Assembly: GCF_025210595.1 (NCBI RefSeq)
Contig: NZ_JAOARH010000020.1
Coordinates: 1-46,108 of the forward strand
Source of the DNA: Winogradskyella sp.
Lineage (GTDB): Bacteria; Bacteroidota; Bacteroidia; Flavobacteriales; Flavobacteriaceae
Length of the DNA stretch: 46,108 bases
Direction: 5' to 3'
Numbering within the stretch: position 1 is the stretch's first letter; the number at the start of each line of letters is the position of its first letter. Made by a program: the position numbers and the translations under genes. The notes beneath the pieces were generated by a model. The model was not told where the DNA came from. It saw nothing but the letters and a program-made list of their open reading frames with translations, and searched no databases. Below, in pieces: positions 17,052 through 25,526 of this stretch.

Positions 17052-18070
17052 TATACTTCAAAGGTTGGGTCTACGTGCTCTTTTATTAGCGTTCTTAAAC
17101 TTTGTATTGTTTCCCAATCTTCATTCCCACCAGAGTTATAACTAAAACCTAAAGGTACTTTTTTAGCATTGAATGTTTCTATATATTCTTGTAAACTCCA
17201 TTGATGAGTTGCTGGTAAAATAGTATAATATTTTCCTAAATCATAAGTATAAAAAGAATCTGAAGCCGTTATCATTTCTTCGTGTACTTTTTCACCAGGT
17301 CTTATACCTATTACTGGTTTTTCGCAATTAGGTCCTATAGCCTCAGCTACATCTAAAATCTTATATGAAGGAATTTTAGGAACAAATAATTCTCCTCCCC
17401 AAGCATGTTCTAAAGCGTGCATTACCATATCTACACCTCCTTGTAAAGATATGTTAAACCTTGTCATATTAGGATCTGTGATAGGTAATTTGTTTTCTTC
17501 TTTTTTCTTGTTAATAAAAAACGGAATTACCGAGCCGTTTGACCCCATTACATTGCCATATCTTACCACAGAAAATCTAATTGGGTTTTGCCCTTTTATA
17601 TTATTTGCAGCGATAAACAACTTATCTGATGTTAGTTTGGTTGCTCCATATAAATTTATTGGTGCACAAGCTTTATCTGTAGATAAAGCTACTACGCGCT
17701 CTACATTAGTTCTAAGGCAAGCATCAACAACATTTTCGGCACCATTTATATTTGTTTTTATACACTCATCTGGGTTATACTCAGCTATATGTACATGCTT
17801 CATTGCTGCTGCGTGAATAACGTAATCTATATGCTGAAAAGCTCTTACCAATCGCTCTCTATCTCTTACATCACCAATAAAAAATCTAATTTGTGGGTAC
17901 TTCTCTATAGGAAACTCTTGAGCCATTTGAAATTGCTTTTGCTCATCTCTAGAAAATATCACTAACTTTTTAATATTTGGGTGATTTTTAAGTATATGAC
18001 TTGTAAGTGCCTTTCCTAAAGAGCCTGTTCCTCCAGTAATTAAGATTGATTTGTTATTTAATGTAAACAT
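17051..18070 (-). CDS. pseB: PseB, UDP-N-acetylglucosamine 4,6-dehydratase (inverting)
   Basis: Extended short-chain dehydrogenase of 339 residues starting pseudaminic-acid synthesis from UDP-GlcNAc, with C5 inversion. Seen: the NADP-binding GGTGSLG at 13-19, ALSTDKACAPINLYGATK around 128-145 with Asp132, Lys133, Tyr141 and Lys145 (the Asp-Lys dehydratase pair and the YxxxK pair), and RYGNVMGSNGSVIPFF. It lacks the membrane-anchored N-terminus of FlaA1/CapD-type dehydratases such as WbpM, so the soluble PseB form is favoured. It is the first gene of the pse set. A consensus promoter lies in the end of cysN just upstream, and a dyad symmetry precedes the start. Confidence 0.94.
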   Translation of the reverse strand: MFTLNNKSILITGGTGSLGKALTSHILKNHPNIKKLVIFSRDEQKQFQMAQEFPIEKYPQIRFFIGDVRDRERLVRAFQHIDYVIHAAAMKHVHIAEYNPDECIKTNINGAENVVDACLRTNVERVVALSTDKACAPINLYGATKLTSDKLFIAANNIKGQNPIRFSVVRYGNVMGSNGSVIPFFINKKKEENKLPITDPNMTRFNISLQGGVDMVMHALEHAWGGELFVPKIPSYKILDVAEAIGPNCEKPVIGIRPGEKVHEEMITASDSFYTYDLGKYYTILPATHQWSLQEYIETFNAKKVPLGFSYNSGGNEDWETIQSLRTLIKEHVDPTFEV

Positions 18071-18082
18071 ATTTATTTCTTT

Positions 18083-18094
18083 AACTTATAAGTT
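18083..18094. promoter_or_regulatory. Perfect 12-bp dyad AACTTATAAGTT in the pse leader
   Basis: A perfect palindrome lies between the predicted pseB promoter and the pseB start. It has no loop, so it suits a protein-binding dyad better than a hairpin. In such AT-rich DNA it may be chance. Confidence 0.25.
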
Positions 18095-18106
18095 TATATT
18101 TTATTT

Positions 18107-18137
18107 CAAAATTATTACACAACCATTCCTGCTGCAA
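18107..18137 (-). promoter_or_regulatory. Candidate promoter of the pse genes
   Basis: On the minus strand, TTG (18137-18135) is followed after 20 nt by TAATTTTG (18114-18107), matching the Bacteroidota pattern TTG-N17-23-TANNTTTG on both boxes. Transcription would start near 18101, giving a leader of about 30 nt before the pseB ATG. The -33 part lies within the final codons of cysN, so pse genes could be expressed both from this site and by read-through. Confidence 0.5.
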
Positions 18138-19371
18138 CCGTTTCATTCGTAGTATCATCAACTAAAATAATACTGCCTGTTGTCCGATTTTCTCGGTAAG
18201 TATCAGTCATTAAAGGCTTAGTGGTTCTAATTTTCACCTTAGAGATATCATTCATTTTTAATTCTTTATCCTCACTATTTCGATCCAAAGTGTTAATATC
18301 TATTTTATAGACAATTTCTTTAATCATTGCCTTTTGATCGTTTGAAGTATGTTTTATGGTATATTTTGCTCTAGGTTTAGCCGGACTATTATTTAGCCAA
18401 CATAACATAACTTCAATATCTTGAGAAGTATCTGGTTTATTGTTAGAACGTACAATCATATCACCACGACTTATATCAATATCATCTTCTAAAGTTATAG
18501 ATACAGACATAGGCGCAAATGCTTCCTTAACTTCACCAGCATAGGTTTCAATAGTTTTAATCTTACTTGTAAAACCAGATGGTAGAACTGTAACCTCATC
18601 TTCAGGCCTCAATACACCACTTGCTATACGTCCTGCATAACCTCTATAGTCTCTGTTATTATCATTACTTTGTGGCCTTAACACTGTTTGCACAGGAAAA
18701 CGTGCATCTACTTTATTAATATCACTACTAATGTGCATGGTCTCTAATGTGTGTAATAAGGGAGCTCCTTGATACCAACTCATTGCTGTAGATCTGTTTA
18801 CTACATTATCTCCTTTTAATGCGCTAATTGGAATAAAACGAACATCTTTTACCAACATTTTTGACGAAAATTCTTCAAATTGGTTAATAACTTTGTTATA
18901 TGCTTCTTCACTATAATCCACCAAATCCATTTTGTTGACACAAACAATAATATGTGGAATTTGTAAAAGTGAAGCTATAAAAGCATGACGTCTAGTTTGC
19001 TCAATAACACCATATCTAGCATCTACTAAAATAATAGCTGCATTTGCCGTAGAAGCACCTGTTACCATGTTTCTTGTGTATTGAATATGACCAGGTGTAT
19101 CTGCAATAATAAATTTACGCTTAGGTGTTGTAAAGTATCTATAGGCAACATCTATTGTAATACCTTGTTCTCTTTCATCTCTTAATCCGTCAGTAAACAA
19201 AGCTAAATCAACTCCTTCATGACCTTTCTTCTTACTTGTATTTTCTATGGCTTGTAATTGGTCTTCAAAAATAGATTTAGAATCATAAAGCAACCTTCCT
19301 ATGAGAGTGCTCTTACCATCATCTACACTACCTGCTGTGGTAAACCTTAAAAGCTGATTGTTATCTAACAT
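18115..19371 (-). CDS. cysN: Sulfate adenylyltransferase subunit 1 (GTPase)
   Basis: Regulatory GTPase subunit of ATP sulfurylase, making adenosine 5'-phosphosulfate from sulfate and ATP together with CysD. The 418 residues show an EF-Tu-like GTPase: P-loop GSVDDGKST at 14-22, DTPGHIQYTRNM near 93-104, NKMDL near 147-151, then two beta-barrel domains. The length fits a stand-alone CysN with no fused APS kinase. It follows cysD after 62 bp. The short hairpin in that gap may affect message processing. No sulfite-producing PAPS reductase gene is nearby, so the product is more likely used for sulfation. Confidence 0.95.
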   Translation of the reverse strand: MLDNNQLLRFTTAGSVDDGKSTLIGRLLYDSKSIFEDQLQAIENTSKKKGHEGVDLALFTDGLRDEREQGITIDVAYRYFTTPKRKFIIADTPGHIQYTRNMVTGASTANAAIILVDARYGVIEQTRRHAFIASLLQIPHIIVCVNKMDLVDYSEEAYNKVINQFEEFSSKMLVKDVRFIPISALKGDNVVNRSTAMSWYQGAPLLHTLETMHISSDINKVDARFPVQTVLRPQSNDNNRDYRGYAGRIASGVLRPEDEVTVLPSGFTSKIKTIETYAGEVKEAFAPMSVSITLEDDIDISRGDMIVRSNNKPDTSQDIEVMLCWLNNSPAKPRAKYTIKHTSNDQKAMIKEIVYKIDINTLDRNSEDKELKMNDISKVKIRTTKPLMTDTYRENRTTGSIILVDDTTNETVAAGMVV

Positions 19372-19391
19372 GTGTTTTATATATGAAATGT

Positions 19392-19409
19392 TTCCGATAG
19401 TAATCGGAA
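19392..19409 (-). repeat. Small hairpin between cysD and cysN
   Basis: TTCCGAT (19392-19398), loop AGTA, ATCGGAA (19403-19409): a 7-bp perfect stem in the 62-bp gap between two genes that should be co-transcribed. There is no T-run after it on the minus strand, so it may be an RNA stability or processing element, or a copy of a small dispersed palindrome, rather than a terminator. Confidence 0.45.
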
Positions 19410-19433
19410 CAACATTAAAATTTTTACTTTAAA

Positions 19434-20339
19434 TTAAAAATATCCTTGACGCTTACGATCTTCCATGGCAGATTCAGAACGTTTATCATCACTACGGTTT
19501 CCGCGTTCTGTTTGACGCATTCCAGAGACCTCAAGTGCAATTTTTTCTATGGTATCTGCATCAGATTCAATTCCGCCTGTTATTGTAATATCACCTAAAG
19601 TTCTAAAGCGTACTTTTTTTGTTACAATTTCTTCGGAATCTTCTAATATTAGGAATTCAGAATTTGGAATCCAGGAATCTTGTCTTCTAACTACTTCGCG
19701 CTCATGTGCAAAATAAAGTGAAGGTATTGCTATGTTTTCTCTTTTTATATAATTCCAAACGTCCATTTCTGTCCAATTACTAATAGGAAAGGCTCTAAAG
19801 TGTTCTCCTTCAAAATGTTTTCCGTTAAAAATATTCCAAAGCTCTGGCCTTTGGTTTTTTGGATCCCATTGCCCAAAATCATCTCTATGTGAAAAGAAAC
19901 GTTCTTTAGCTCTTGCTTTTTCTTCATCTCTTCGTCCTCCTCCAATAGCGCAATCTATTTTATTATGCTCTATAGCATCTAAAAGTGTAGTAATTTGAAG
20001 TGCATTTCGTGTGGCATTTTTTCCTTTTTCTTCTGCTACTCTACCTTCATCTATAGACTCTTGTACAGACCCAACAATAAGTTTAACACCAAGTTCTTCA
20101 ATGATATCGTCTCTAAACTTAATAGTTTCAGGAAAATTGTGTCCTGTATCTACATGCATTAAAGAAAAAGGAATTTTACATGGATGAAACGCCTTCTTGG
20201 CTAAATGAGTTACAACAATAGAATCTTTACCACCCGAAAATAATATGACTGGATTGTCAAATTGTGCCCAAACTTCTCGTAAAACATATATCGCTTCACT
20301 CTCTAACTCGTCAAGGTAATTTAAATAATATTTACTCAT
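19434..20339 (-). CDS. cysD: Sulfate adenylyltransferase subunit 2
   Basis: Catalytic ATP-pyrophosphatase-type subunit of ATP sulfurylase. The 301 residues begin with the helical CysD N-terminus (YLNYLDELESEAI), followed by the PP-loop SGGKDS at 35-40, MHVDTGHNFPET, the GGGRRDEEKARAKER stretch (binding the phosphosulfate) and the C-terminal GNRSDDKRSESAMEDRKRQG, typical of CysD. Full length. The start overlaps the end of cysC by 8 bp, so the two are translationally coupled. Confidence 0.96.
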   Translation of the reverse strand: MSKYYLNYLDELESEAIYVLREVWAQFDNPVILFSGGKDSIVVTHLAKKAFHPCKIPFSLMHVDTGHNFPETIKFRDDIIEELGVKLIVGSVQESIDEGRVAEEKGKNATRNALQITTLLDAIEHNKIDCAIGGGRRDEEKARAKERFFSHRDDFGQWDPKNQRPELWNIFNGKHFEGEHFRAFPISNWTEMDVWNYIKRENIAIPSLYFAHEREVVRRQDSWIPNSEFLILEDSEEIVTKKVRFRTLGDITITGGIESDADTIEKIALEVSGMRQTERGNRSDDKRSESAMEDRKRQGYF

Positions 20340-20934
20340 CGTTGAGTTTTAATTTTAATGTTATAAAATCTACAATCCGTTGAGCGGCTGCTTCAACAGA
20401 CTCTTCTTCTGTTTTTATTTCTATATCAGGATTTTCTGGCGCCTCATAAGGTGCTGAAATACCTGTCATATTTTTTATTTCTCCTGCTCTTGCTTTTTTA
20501 TAAAGCCCTTTCACATCTCTACGTTCACACTCTTCAATACTTGTGTTGACATAAACCTCAACAAAGTTAACATCTTTAACTATAGTTCTTATATTATCTC
20601 TGTCTTTTTTATAGGGAGAAACAAAAGCAGCTAGTGTTACTAAACCTGCATCAATCATTAAATTAGACACCTCTGCAATTCTCCTAATATTCTCTGTTCT
20701 ATCCTTAGGTGAAAACGATAAATCATTATTTATACCATTTCTAATATTATCACCATCAAGCGAATAGGTTTTTATTCCTTTTTGATACAACTTTTGCTCT
20801 ACTACATTTGCTATTGTAGATTTTCCAGAACCTGAAAGACCTGTAAACCATAACAAAAAAGAATTGTGATTATTACGTTGTCTTCTATCGTTTTTAGATA
20901 TTTGATAATTATGAGGTACGATGTTATCTTTCAT
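20332..20934 (-). CDS. cysC: Adenylylsulfate kinase
   Basis: Phosphorylates APS to PAPS, the universal sulfuryl donor. The 200 residues contain the P-loop GLSGSGKST at 32-40, LDGDNIRNG at 59-67 and FVSPYKKDRDNIR around 104-116, whose Ser106 is the usual phospho-acceptor serine of the family. APYEAPENPD near 160-170 is the conserved C-terminal APS-binding part. The ATG overlaps the stop of the DUF2061 gene as ATGA, and the 3' end overlaps cysD. Making PAPS without PAPS reductase genes nearby points to sulfotransferase use. Confidence 0.95.
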   Translation of the reverse strand: MKDNIVPHNYQISKNDRRQRNNHNSFLLWFTGLSGSGKSTIANVVEQKLYQKGIKTYSLDGDNIRNGINNDLSFSPKDRTENIRRIAEVSNLMIDAGLVTLAAFVSPYKKDRDNIRTIVKDVNFVEVYVNTSIEECERRDVKGLYKKARAGEIKNMTGISAPYEAPENPDIEIKTEEESVEAAAQRIVDFITLKLKLNDE

Positions 20935-21365
20935 TTTAATCTTCTTTTTCTTTTAGACAACCCAAAGTTTATTTTATACCAAGCACGTTCATGTAAATAA
21001 TACAGAATCATTTTTGTAACCACTTCTACAAAACTTATTTGTAGCGCTACAAATGAATCTCCTGAAATAATCCAAGCTAAAGTCATTGTATCTAATGTAC
21101 CTATAAAACGCCAAGTAATCGTTTTTGCTATATGACGCTTTCTGCTTTCTAGTTTTATTCCATTCTTAGAAAAATTTATTTTATACCATACACGCTCGTG
21201 CAAATAGTATAATACAGTTTTGGTTGTTACTTCAGCTAAGCCAATCTTTAAACCTGCTAATGGATTTCCTATGATAATCCAAGAAAGCATAATAGTGTCT
21301 AAGGTTCCTAATATGCGCCAAGTAATTGTTTTTGCTATATGTCTTTTGTACGAAACATCTGCCAT
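20931..21365 (-). CDS. Small membrane protein with two tandem DUF2061 repeats
   Basis: A 144-residue protein made of two near-identical units, each starting KRHIAKTITWR(I/F)(L/I)GTLDT and ending YYLHER(V/A)WYKINF, separated by a short linker (NGIKLESR). Each unit is about 57-60 residues with one or two hydrophobic helices, so it is probably an inner-membrane protein. The frame can be extended to 21437, but ATG at 21365 leaves just 1 bp after cysQ and removes a 72-bp overlap, so I use it. Its stop overlaps cysC as ATGA. DUF2061 function is unknown. Its place among sulfate-activation genes hints at a role in sulfate supply or PAPS use, and it is repeatedly seen in such neighbourhoods to my recollection. 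The duplication is seen directly. Confidence 0.85.
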   Translation of the reverse strand: MADVSYKRHIAKTITWRILGTLDTIMLSWIIIGNPLAGLKIGLAEVTTKTVLYYLHERVWYKINFSKNGIKLESRKRHIAKTITWRFIGTLDTMTLAWIISGDSFVALQISFVEVVTKMILYYLHERAWYKINFGLSKRKRRLK

Positions 21366-21366
21366 A

Positions 21367-22173
21367 TTACTTGCTGACAATAAAATAGCTATTAAGTAAA
21401 TTTTCTTTGTTATATTGTAATGTTTCGTTGGTTTCATTAGAAATTACCTTTACACCAACGGCTTCGCAAATAGATTGACCTGCTGCCGTATCCCATTCCA
21501 TTGTTGGTGCAAAACGCGGATAAATGTCTGCTTTGCCTTCTGCTACTAAACAAAATTTTAATGAACTTCCTTTAGAAACTATACTCACTTTTTTCCCAGA
21601 AGATTTTAAACTTTCTATAAAATCTAATGTTGCTTGACTCATGTGCGACCTACTACCTACAACTTCAATGTTATTTGAAGCCCTTTTGGGTTGAAGTTCA
21701 ATGGTATTATTAAAAATACTTTCTAATGATGCCTTATGTGAAAGTAACTCAGCTTTGTAAGCTCGTTTTTTTGTGACGTCTGCAAAATATAAGGTTTGGG
21801 TTGCTGGTACGTAAATAACACCTAACCTTGGCTTACCTTGCTCTACAAGCGCAATATTAACGGTAAACTCACCATTTCGTTTTATAAATTCTTTTGTACC
21901 ATCAACTGGGTCTACAATCCAACATGTACCCCATGATTTTCTAATAGCATAATCAATTTGTTTATTTTCTTCGCTAATTATAGGAATATGAGTTGGTTTC
22001 AAGCAGCTATTTATTACGTCATTTGCTTCTTTATCTGCCTGAGTTAATGGTGACTTATCATCTTTATATTCTACCTCTATTACTGAGTTATAAACATCCA
22101 TTATTGCTTCACCTGCTTTAAGAGATGCTTCAATAGCTATAGTTAAGTTTTTATCTATGCTTAGTTCTTTCAC
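21367..22173 (-). CDS. cysQ: 3'(2'),5'-bisphosphate nucleotidase
   Basis: Inositol-monophosphatase-superfamily phosphatase of 268 residues that converts PAP, the by-product of sulfotransferases and PAPS reductases, to AMP. Seen: SPLTQADKEAND (41-52), IISEE with metal-binding Glu68 and Glu69, WIVDPVDGTKEF (85-96) with Asp88 and Asp91, and the C-terminal WDTAAGQSICEAVG. The start is GTG at 22173; no ATG is available until residue 25, which would cut into the conserved region. It leads the cys group after 23 bp of spacer from rfbD. It fits a locus that generates PAP by sulfation. Confidence 0.93.
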   Translation of the reverse strand: MKELSIDKNLTIAIEASLKAGEAIMDVYNSVIEVEYKDDKSPLTQADKEANDVINSCLKPTHIPIISEENKQIDYAIRKSWGTCWIVDPVDGTKEFIKRNGEFTVNIALVEQGKPRLGVIYVPATQTLYFADVTKKRAYKAELLSHKASLESIFNNTIELQPKRASNNIEVVGSRSHMSQATLDFIESLKSSGKKVSIVSKGSSLKFCLVAEGKADIYPRFAPTMEWDTAAGQSICEAVGVKVISNETNETLQYNKENLLNSYFIVSK

Positions 22174-22196
22174 GGAAAGATTGTTTTGGGTATTGA

Positions 22197-23060
22197 TTAT
22201 GAAAGTTTATTTAAATTTAAAATGGCTTTCCTGAGACTTTTTCTCCAATGCGGAATAGTAATATCTAAACTTGCTTTTATTTTTGTCTTATCTAGTACAC
22301 TAAAATTTGGTCTCGTAGCAGGTGTAGGATAATTTTTTGTTTTAATAGGTGAAACTTTAATATCTGTTTTAGTTTCTTCAAAAATAGCAACTGTAAAATC
22401 GTACCAACTAGCAACACCTTCGTTACTGAAATGATATAATCCAAAAGCATTATTATTTTTATTTATAATTTCTAATAATATTTGAGCTAAATCTTTAGCA
22501 TAAGTTGGTGTACCTATTTGATCTGAAACCACGCTAATCTCATCTCTAGTATTCGCCAAACGAAGCATGGTTTTTAAAAAGTTATGATTATACTCTGAAT
22601 ACAACCAAGAGGTTCTAATAATAAAATACTGACTACATGTTTCTTGTATTGCTATTTCACCTTTTAACTTACTAAGACCATAAATACTAAGTGGGTTGGT
22701 TTCATATGTTTCGTTATAAGGCTTTGAAGCATTTCCATCGAACACAAAATCTGTTGAAATATGAATTAAAACCACATTATATTCTGAACAGATTTTAGCC
22801 AAATGTTTTACTCCTATTTCATTTACTTTATAGGCAGCATCTGTATCTTCTTCAGCCTTATCAACCGAAGTATAAGCAGCACAATTAATACACCAATTGA
22901 TGTTATTAGATTTAAAAAAATCATCTAACTCTGATGTGTTAGTAATATCTAAAAAAGATTTATCAGCAAATAAAAACTTAATATTTGAGTACTTATCTTG
23001 AATAGACTTAATGCATGTTCCTAATTGACCTTTTGAACCAGTAACTAATACATTTGTCAT
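22197..23060 (-). CDS. rfbD: dTDP-4-dehydrorhamnose reductase
   Basis: Last step of dTDP-L-rhamnose synthesis, an NAD(P)H-dependent reduction at C4. The 287 residues show the N-terminal SKGQLGT nucleotide motif (9-15), CINCAAYTSVDKAEED, HISTDFVFDG, and YGLSKLKGE with the catalytic Tyr/Lys pair. Length is normal. It overlaps rfbC by 4 bp. With the neighbouring rfb genes it supplies the rhamnose donor for the polysaccharide. Codon and base use look like its neighbours. Confidence 0.95.
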   Translation of the reverse strand: MTNVLVTGSKGQLGTCIKSIQDKYSNIKFLFADKSFLDITNTSELDDFFKSNNINWCINCAAYTSVDKAEEDTDAAYKVNEIGVKHLAKICSEYNVVLIHISTDFVFDGNASKPYNETYETNPLSIYGLSKLKGEIAIQETCSQYFIIRTSWLYSEYNHNFLKTMLRLANTRDEISVVSDQIGTPTYAKDLAQILLEIINKNNNAFGLYHFSNEGVASWYDFTVAIFEETKTDIKVSPIKTKNYPTPATRPNFSVLDKTKIKASLDITIPHWRKSLRKAILNLNKLS

Positions 23061-23602
23061 AGTTTAGCATCATTAAAGTTAGGAAATAATGTGTCTTTTT
23101 CTGAAATTATTAAATCTACATCTTTAAAATTCCAATCAATATTAAGCGTTTTATCATTATAAATAATACCACCTTCTGAAGCTTTATTATAATAATTATC
23201 ACATTTGTACGAAAAGATAGCTGTATCACTTAATACTAAAAAACCATGAGCAAAACCTTTAGGTATAAATAATTGCTTTTTATTATCTTCAGATAATTCA
23301 ATTGAAAAATGCTCTCCAAAGGTTTTAGAGTTTTCTCTAATATCTACAACAACATCTAACACGCACCCTTTAACAACTCTTACAAGCTTAGCTTGTGCAA
23401 ACTCACCTTTTTGATAATGTAGTCCTCTAATTACGCCTTTTGAAGAAAAAGACTCGTTATCTTGAACAAAGTTAACCTTTAGTTTTAAACTATCATTAAA
23501 TGTGTTTTGATTAAAGCTTTCAAAAAAATAACCTCTACTATCTCCAAAAACCTTTGGTTCTATAATAAAACAGCCTTTTAATTTAGTTTCTATAATATTC
23601 AT
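23057..23602 (-). CDS. rfbC: dTDP-4-dehydrorhamnose 3,5-epimerase
   Basis: Cupin-fold epimerase of 181 residues inverting C3 and C5 of dTDP-4-keto-6-deoxyglucose. Seen: [12 protein letters not shown] (20-31), [11 protein letters not shown] (56-66) with the catalytic His at 62, [12 protein letters not shown], and YKCDNYYNK with the catalytic Tyr region. Complete, with the usual length. Coupled by 4-bp overlaps to rfbA upstream and rfbD downstream. Confidence 0.95.
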   Translation of the reverse strand: MNIIETKLKGCFIIEPKVFGDSRGYFFESFNQNTFNDSLKLKVNFVQDNESFSSKGVIRGLHYQKGEFAQAKLVRVVKGCVLDVVVDIRENSKTFGEHFSIELSEDNKKQLFIPKGFAHGFLVLSDTAIFSYKCDNYYNKASEGGIIYNDKTLNIDWNFKDVDLIISEKDTLFPNFNDAKL

Positions 23603-24468
23603 GTTCTACCTTTAAGTAATCCTAGCAAGTTTTTGCCATAACCACTCTTCATAAGTGGTTCTGCTAAAGCTCGAAATTGATTTTCATTAATAAACCCCAT
23701 TTCGTAAGCTGCAGCTTCAATAGAGCCTACTTTTAAACCTTGGCGTTCCTCAATAACTTCAACAAATTGTGAAGCTTGCATTAAAGATTGAAAGGTTCCT
23801 GTATCTAACCAAGCTGTGCCTCTATCTAATATGCTTACGTTAAGTTTATTTTGCTCTAAATAAGCTTTATTGACATCTGTAATCTCTAATTCTCCTCTGT
23901 GGCTTGGCGCTATGTTTCTTGCAATTTCAACCACAGAATTATCGTAAAAATAAATACCAGGAACTGCAAAATTAGATTTTGGAACTTTAGGTTTTTCTTC
24001 TATAGATATGGCTTGTCCATTTTCGTCAAATTCAACTACGCCATAGCGTTCAGGATCGTGAACTCTATAAGCATAAATAATACCCCCATTAGGATTATTA
24101 TTTGCTTGAAGTAATTTTGAAAGTCCAGAGCCATAAAATATGTTATCACCTAAAATAAGTGCAACCTTATCGTTTCCTATAAAATCAGCACCTATAATAA
24201 AGGCTTCGGCTAAACCATTTGGGTGCTCTTGGATTGCATATTCAAACTGGCAACCAAATTTTCCCCCATCTCCTAATAAACCTTTAAAAAACAATAAATC
24301 TTTAGGCGTAGAAATAATTAATATCTCTTTGATACCTGCATACATTAATGTAGACAAAGGATAATAAATCATGGGCTTATCATAAACAGGCATAAGTTGT
24401 TTACTGATAGTCAAGGTTAATGGATGTAGTCTAGTCCCTGAACCCCCAGCTAAAATAATTCCTTTCAT
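23599..24468 (-). CDS. rfbA: Glucose-1-phosphate thymidylyltransferase
   Basis: First step of dTDP-rhamnose synthesis, dTTP plus glucose-1-phosphate. The 289 residues begin [18 protein letters not shown] with the nucleotidyl-transfer signature at 8-14, then [18 protein letters not shown] (23-40), GDNIFYGSG near 108-116 and the regulatory C-terminus ending in ..[13 protein letters not shown]. Complete and of normal length. It is separated from rfbB by 2 bp and overlaps rfbC by 4 bp. Confidence 0.97.
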   Translation of the reverse strand: MKGIILAGGSGTRLHPLTLTISKQLMPVYDKPMIYYPLSTLMYAGIKEILIISTPKDLLFFKGLLGDGGKFGCQFEYAIQEHPNGLAEAFIIGADFIGNDKVALILGDNIFYGSGLSKLLQANNNPNGGIIYAYRVHDPERYGVVEFDENGQAISIEEKPKVPKSNFAVPGIYFYDNSVVEIARNIAPSHRGELEITDVNKAYLEQNKLNVSILDRGTAWLDTGTFQSLMQASQFVEVIEERQGLKVGSIEAAAYEMGFINENQFRALAEPLMKSGYGKNLLGLLKGRT

Positions 24469-24470
24469 TG

Positions 24471-25526
24471 TTATCCGTACTGTTTTTGATAATAAGCTTG
24501 ATATGCACCATTAATAATATTAGCTAACCATCTTTTGTTATTTAAATACCAATCTATCGTTAATTCTAAACCTTGTTCAAAAGTTACAGATGGCTCCCAA
24601 CTTAATTCATTTTTAATTTTTGAAGCATCAATTGCATATCTTAAGTCATGACCTGGTCTATCTTTAACAAAAGTGATTAATTGTTCTGATGCTTTTGATG
24701 CTCTATTGAGTTTTTGATCCATCTGCTTACACAACAACTTTACTAAATCAATGTTTTTCCACTCATTAAATCCACCAATATTATAGGTTTCACCTTGTTT
24801 TCCTTTATGAAATATTAAATCTATAGCAATGGCATGATCTTTAACATACAGCCAATCTCTTGTATAATTTCCATCTCCATAAACAGGTAATGGTTTATTA
24901 TTAATGATGTTATTGATAAACAACGGTATTAATTTTTCTGGAAACTGATTTTGTCCATAATTATTTGAGCAATTAGAAATAACATAGGGCAACTTATAAG
25001 TTTCACCATAAGCTCTTACAAAATGATCTGAACTTGCCTTTGAAGCAGAATAAGGCGAATTAGGGTCATAAGGTGTAGTTTCAATAAACAATCCTGTTTC
25101 ACCTAAAGTCCCATAAACCTCATCCGTACTAATATGGTAAAACAATTTATCTTCAAAATCATCTTTCCAACAATCCTTAAATGCATTTAACAACACAATT
25201 GTTCCTATAACATTTGTTTTTACAAATGCTAATGGATCTGTAATTGAGCGATCAACATGAGATTCAGCTGCTAAATGAATTACACCTTCAAACTTATAAG
25301 TATCGAAAAGTTCTTGTATAAATAATTCGTCTGTAATATCTCCTTTTATAAAAGTATAATTAGGTTGATTTTCTAAATCGCTCAAATTTTCTAGATTCCC
25401 AGCATAAGTTAATGCATCTAGATTATAAATATGATAATTAGGATATTTTTGGACAAATAGTCTAACTACATGAGAACCTATAAAACCTGCACCACCTGTA
25501 ATTAGTATTGTCTTACTTCTACTCAT
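24471..25526 (-). CDS. rfbB: dTDP-glucose 4,6-dehydratase
   Basis: NAD-dependent extended SDR of 351 residues. Seen: GGAGFIGS at 11-18, SHVDRSI near 89-95, STDEVYG at 133-139 (the Thr-Asp-Glu catalytic group) and YSASKASSD at 159-167 with catalytic Tyr and Lys. Full length. Gene order along transcription is rfbB-A-C-D. Its ATG overlaps the stop of the Wzz-like gene by 8 bp, which links chain-length control and rhamnose supply in one transcript. Confidence 0.97.
   Translation of the reverse strand: MSRSKTILITGGAGFIGSHVVRLFVQKYPNYHIYNLDALTYAGNLENLSDLENQPNYTFIKGDITDELFIQELFDTYKFEGVIHLAAESHVDRSITDPLAFVKTNVIGTIVLLNAFKDCWKDDFEDKLFYHISTDEVYGTLGETGLFIETTPYDPNSPYSASKASSDHFVRAYGETYKLPYVISNCSNNYGQNQFPEKLIPLFINNIINNKPLPVYGDGNYTRDWLYVKDHAIAIDLIFHKGKQGETYNIGGFNEWKNIDLVKLLCKQMDQKLNRASKASEQLITFVKDRPGHDLRYAIDASKIKNELSWEPSVTFEQGLELTIDWYLNNKRWLANIINGAYQAYYQKQYG

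Noticed and set aside
18115-21365. cys genes read as part of cysteine biosynthesis
   Set aside because: No cysH, cysI or cysJ is present here, and the setting is polysaccharide synthesis. This cannot be excluded without the rest of the genome.
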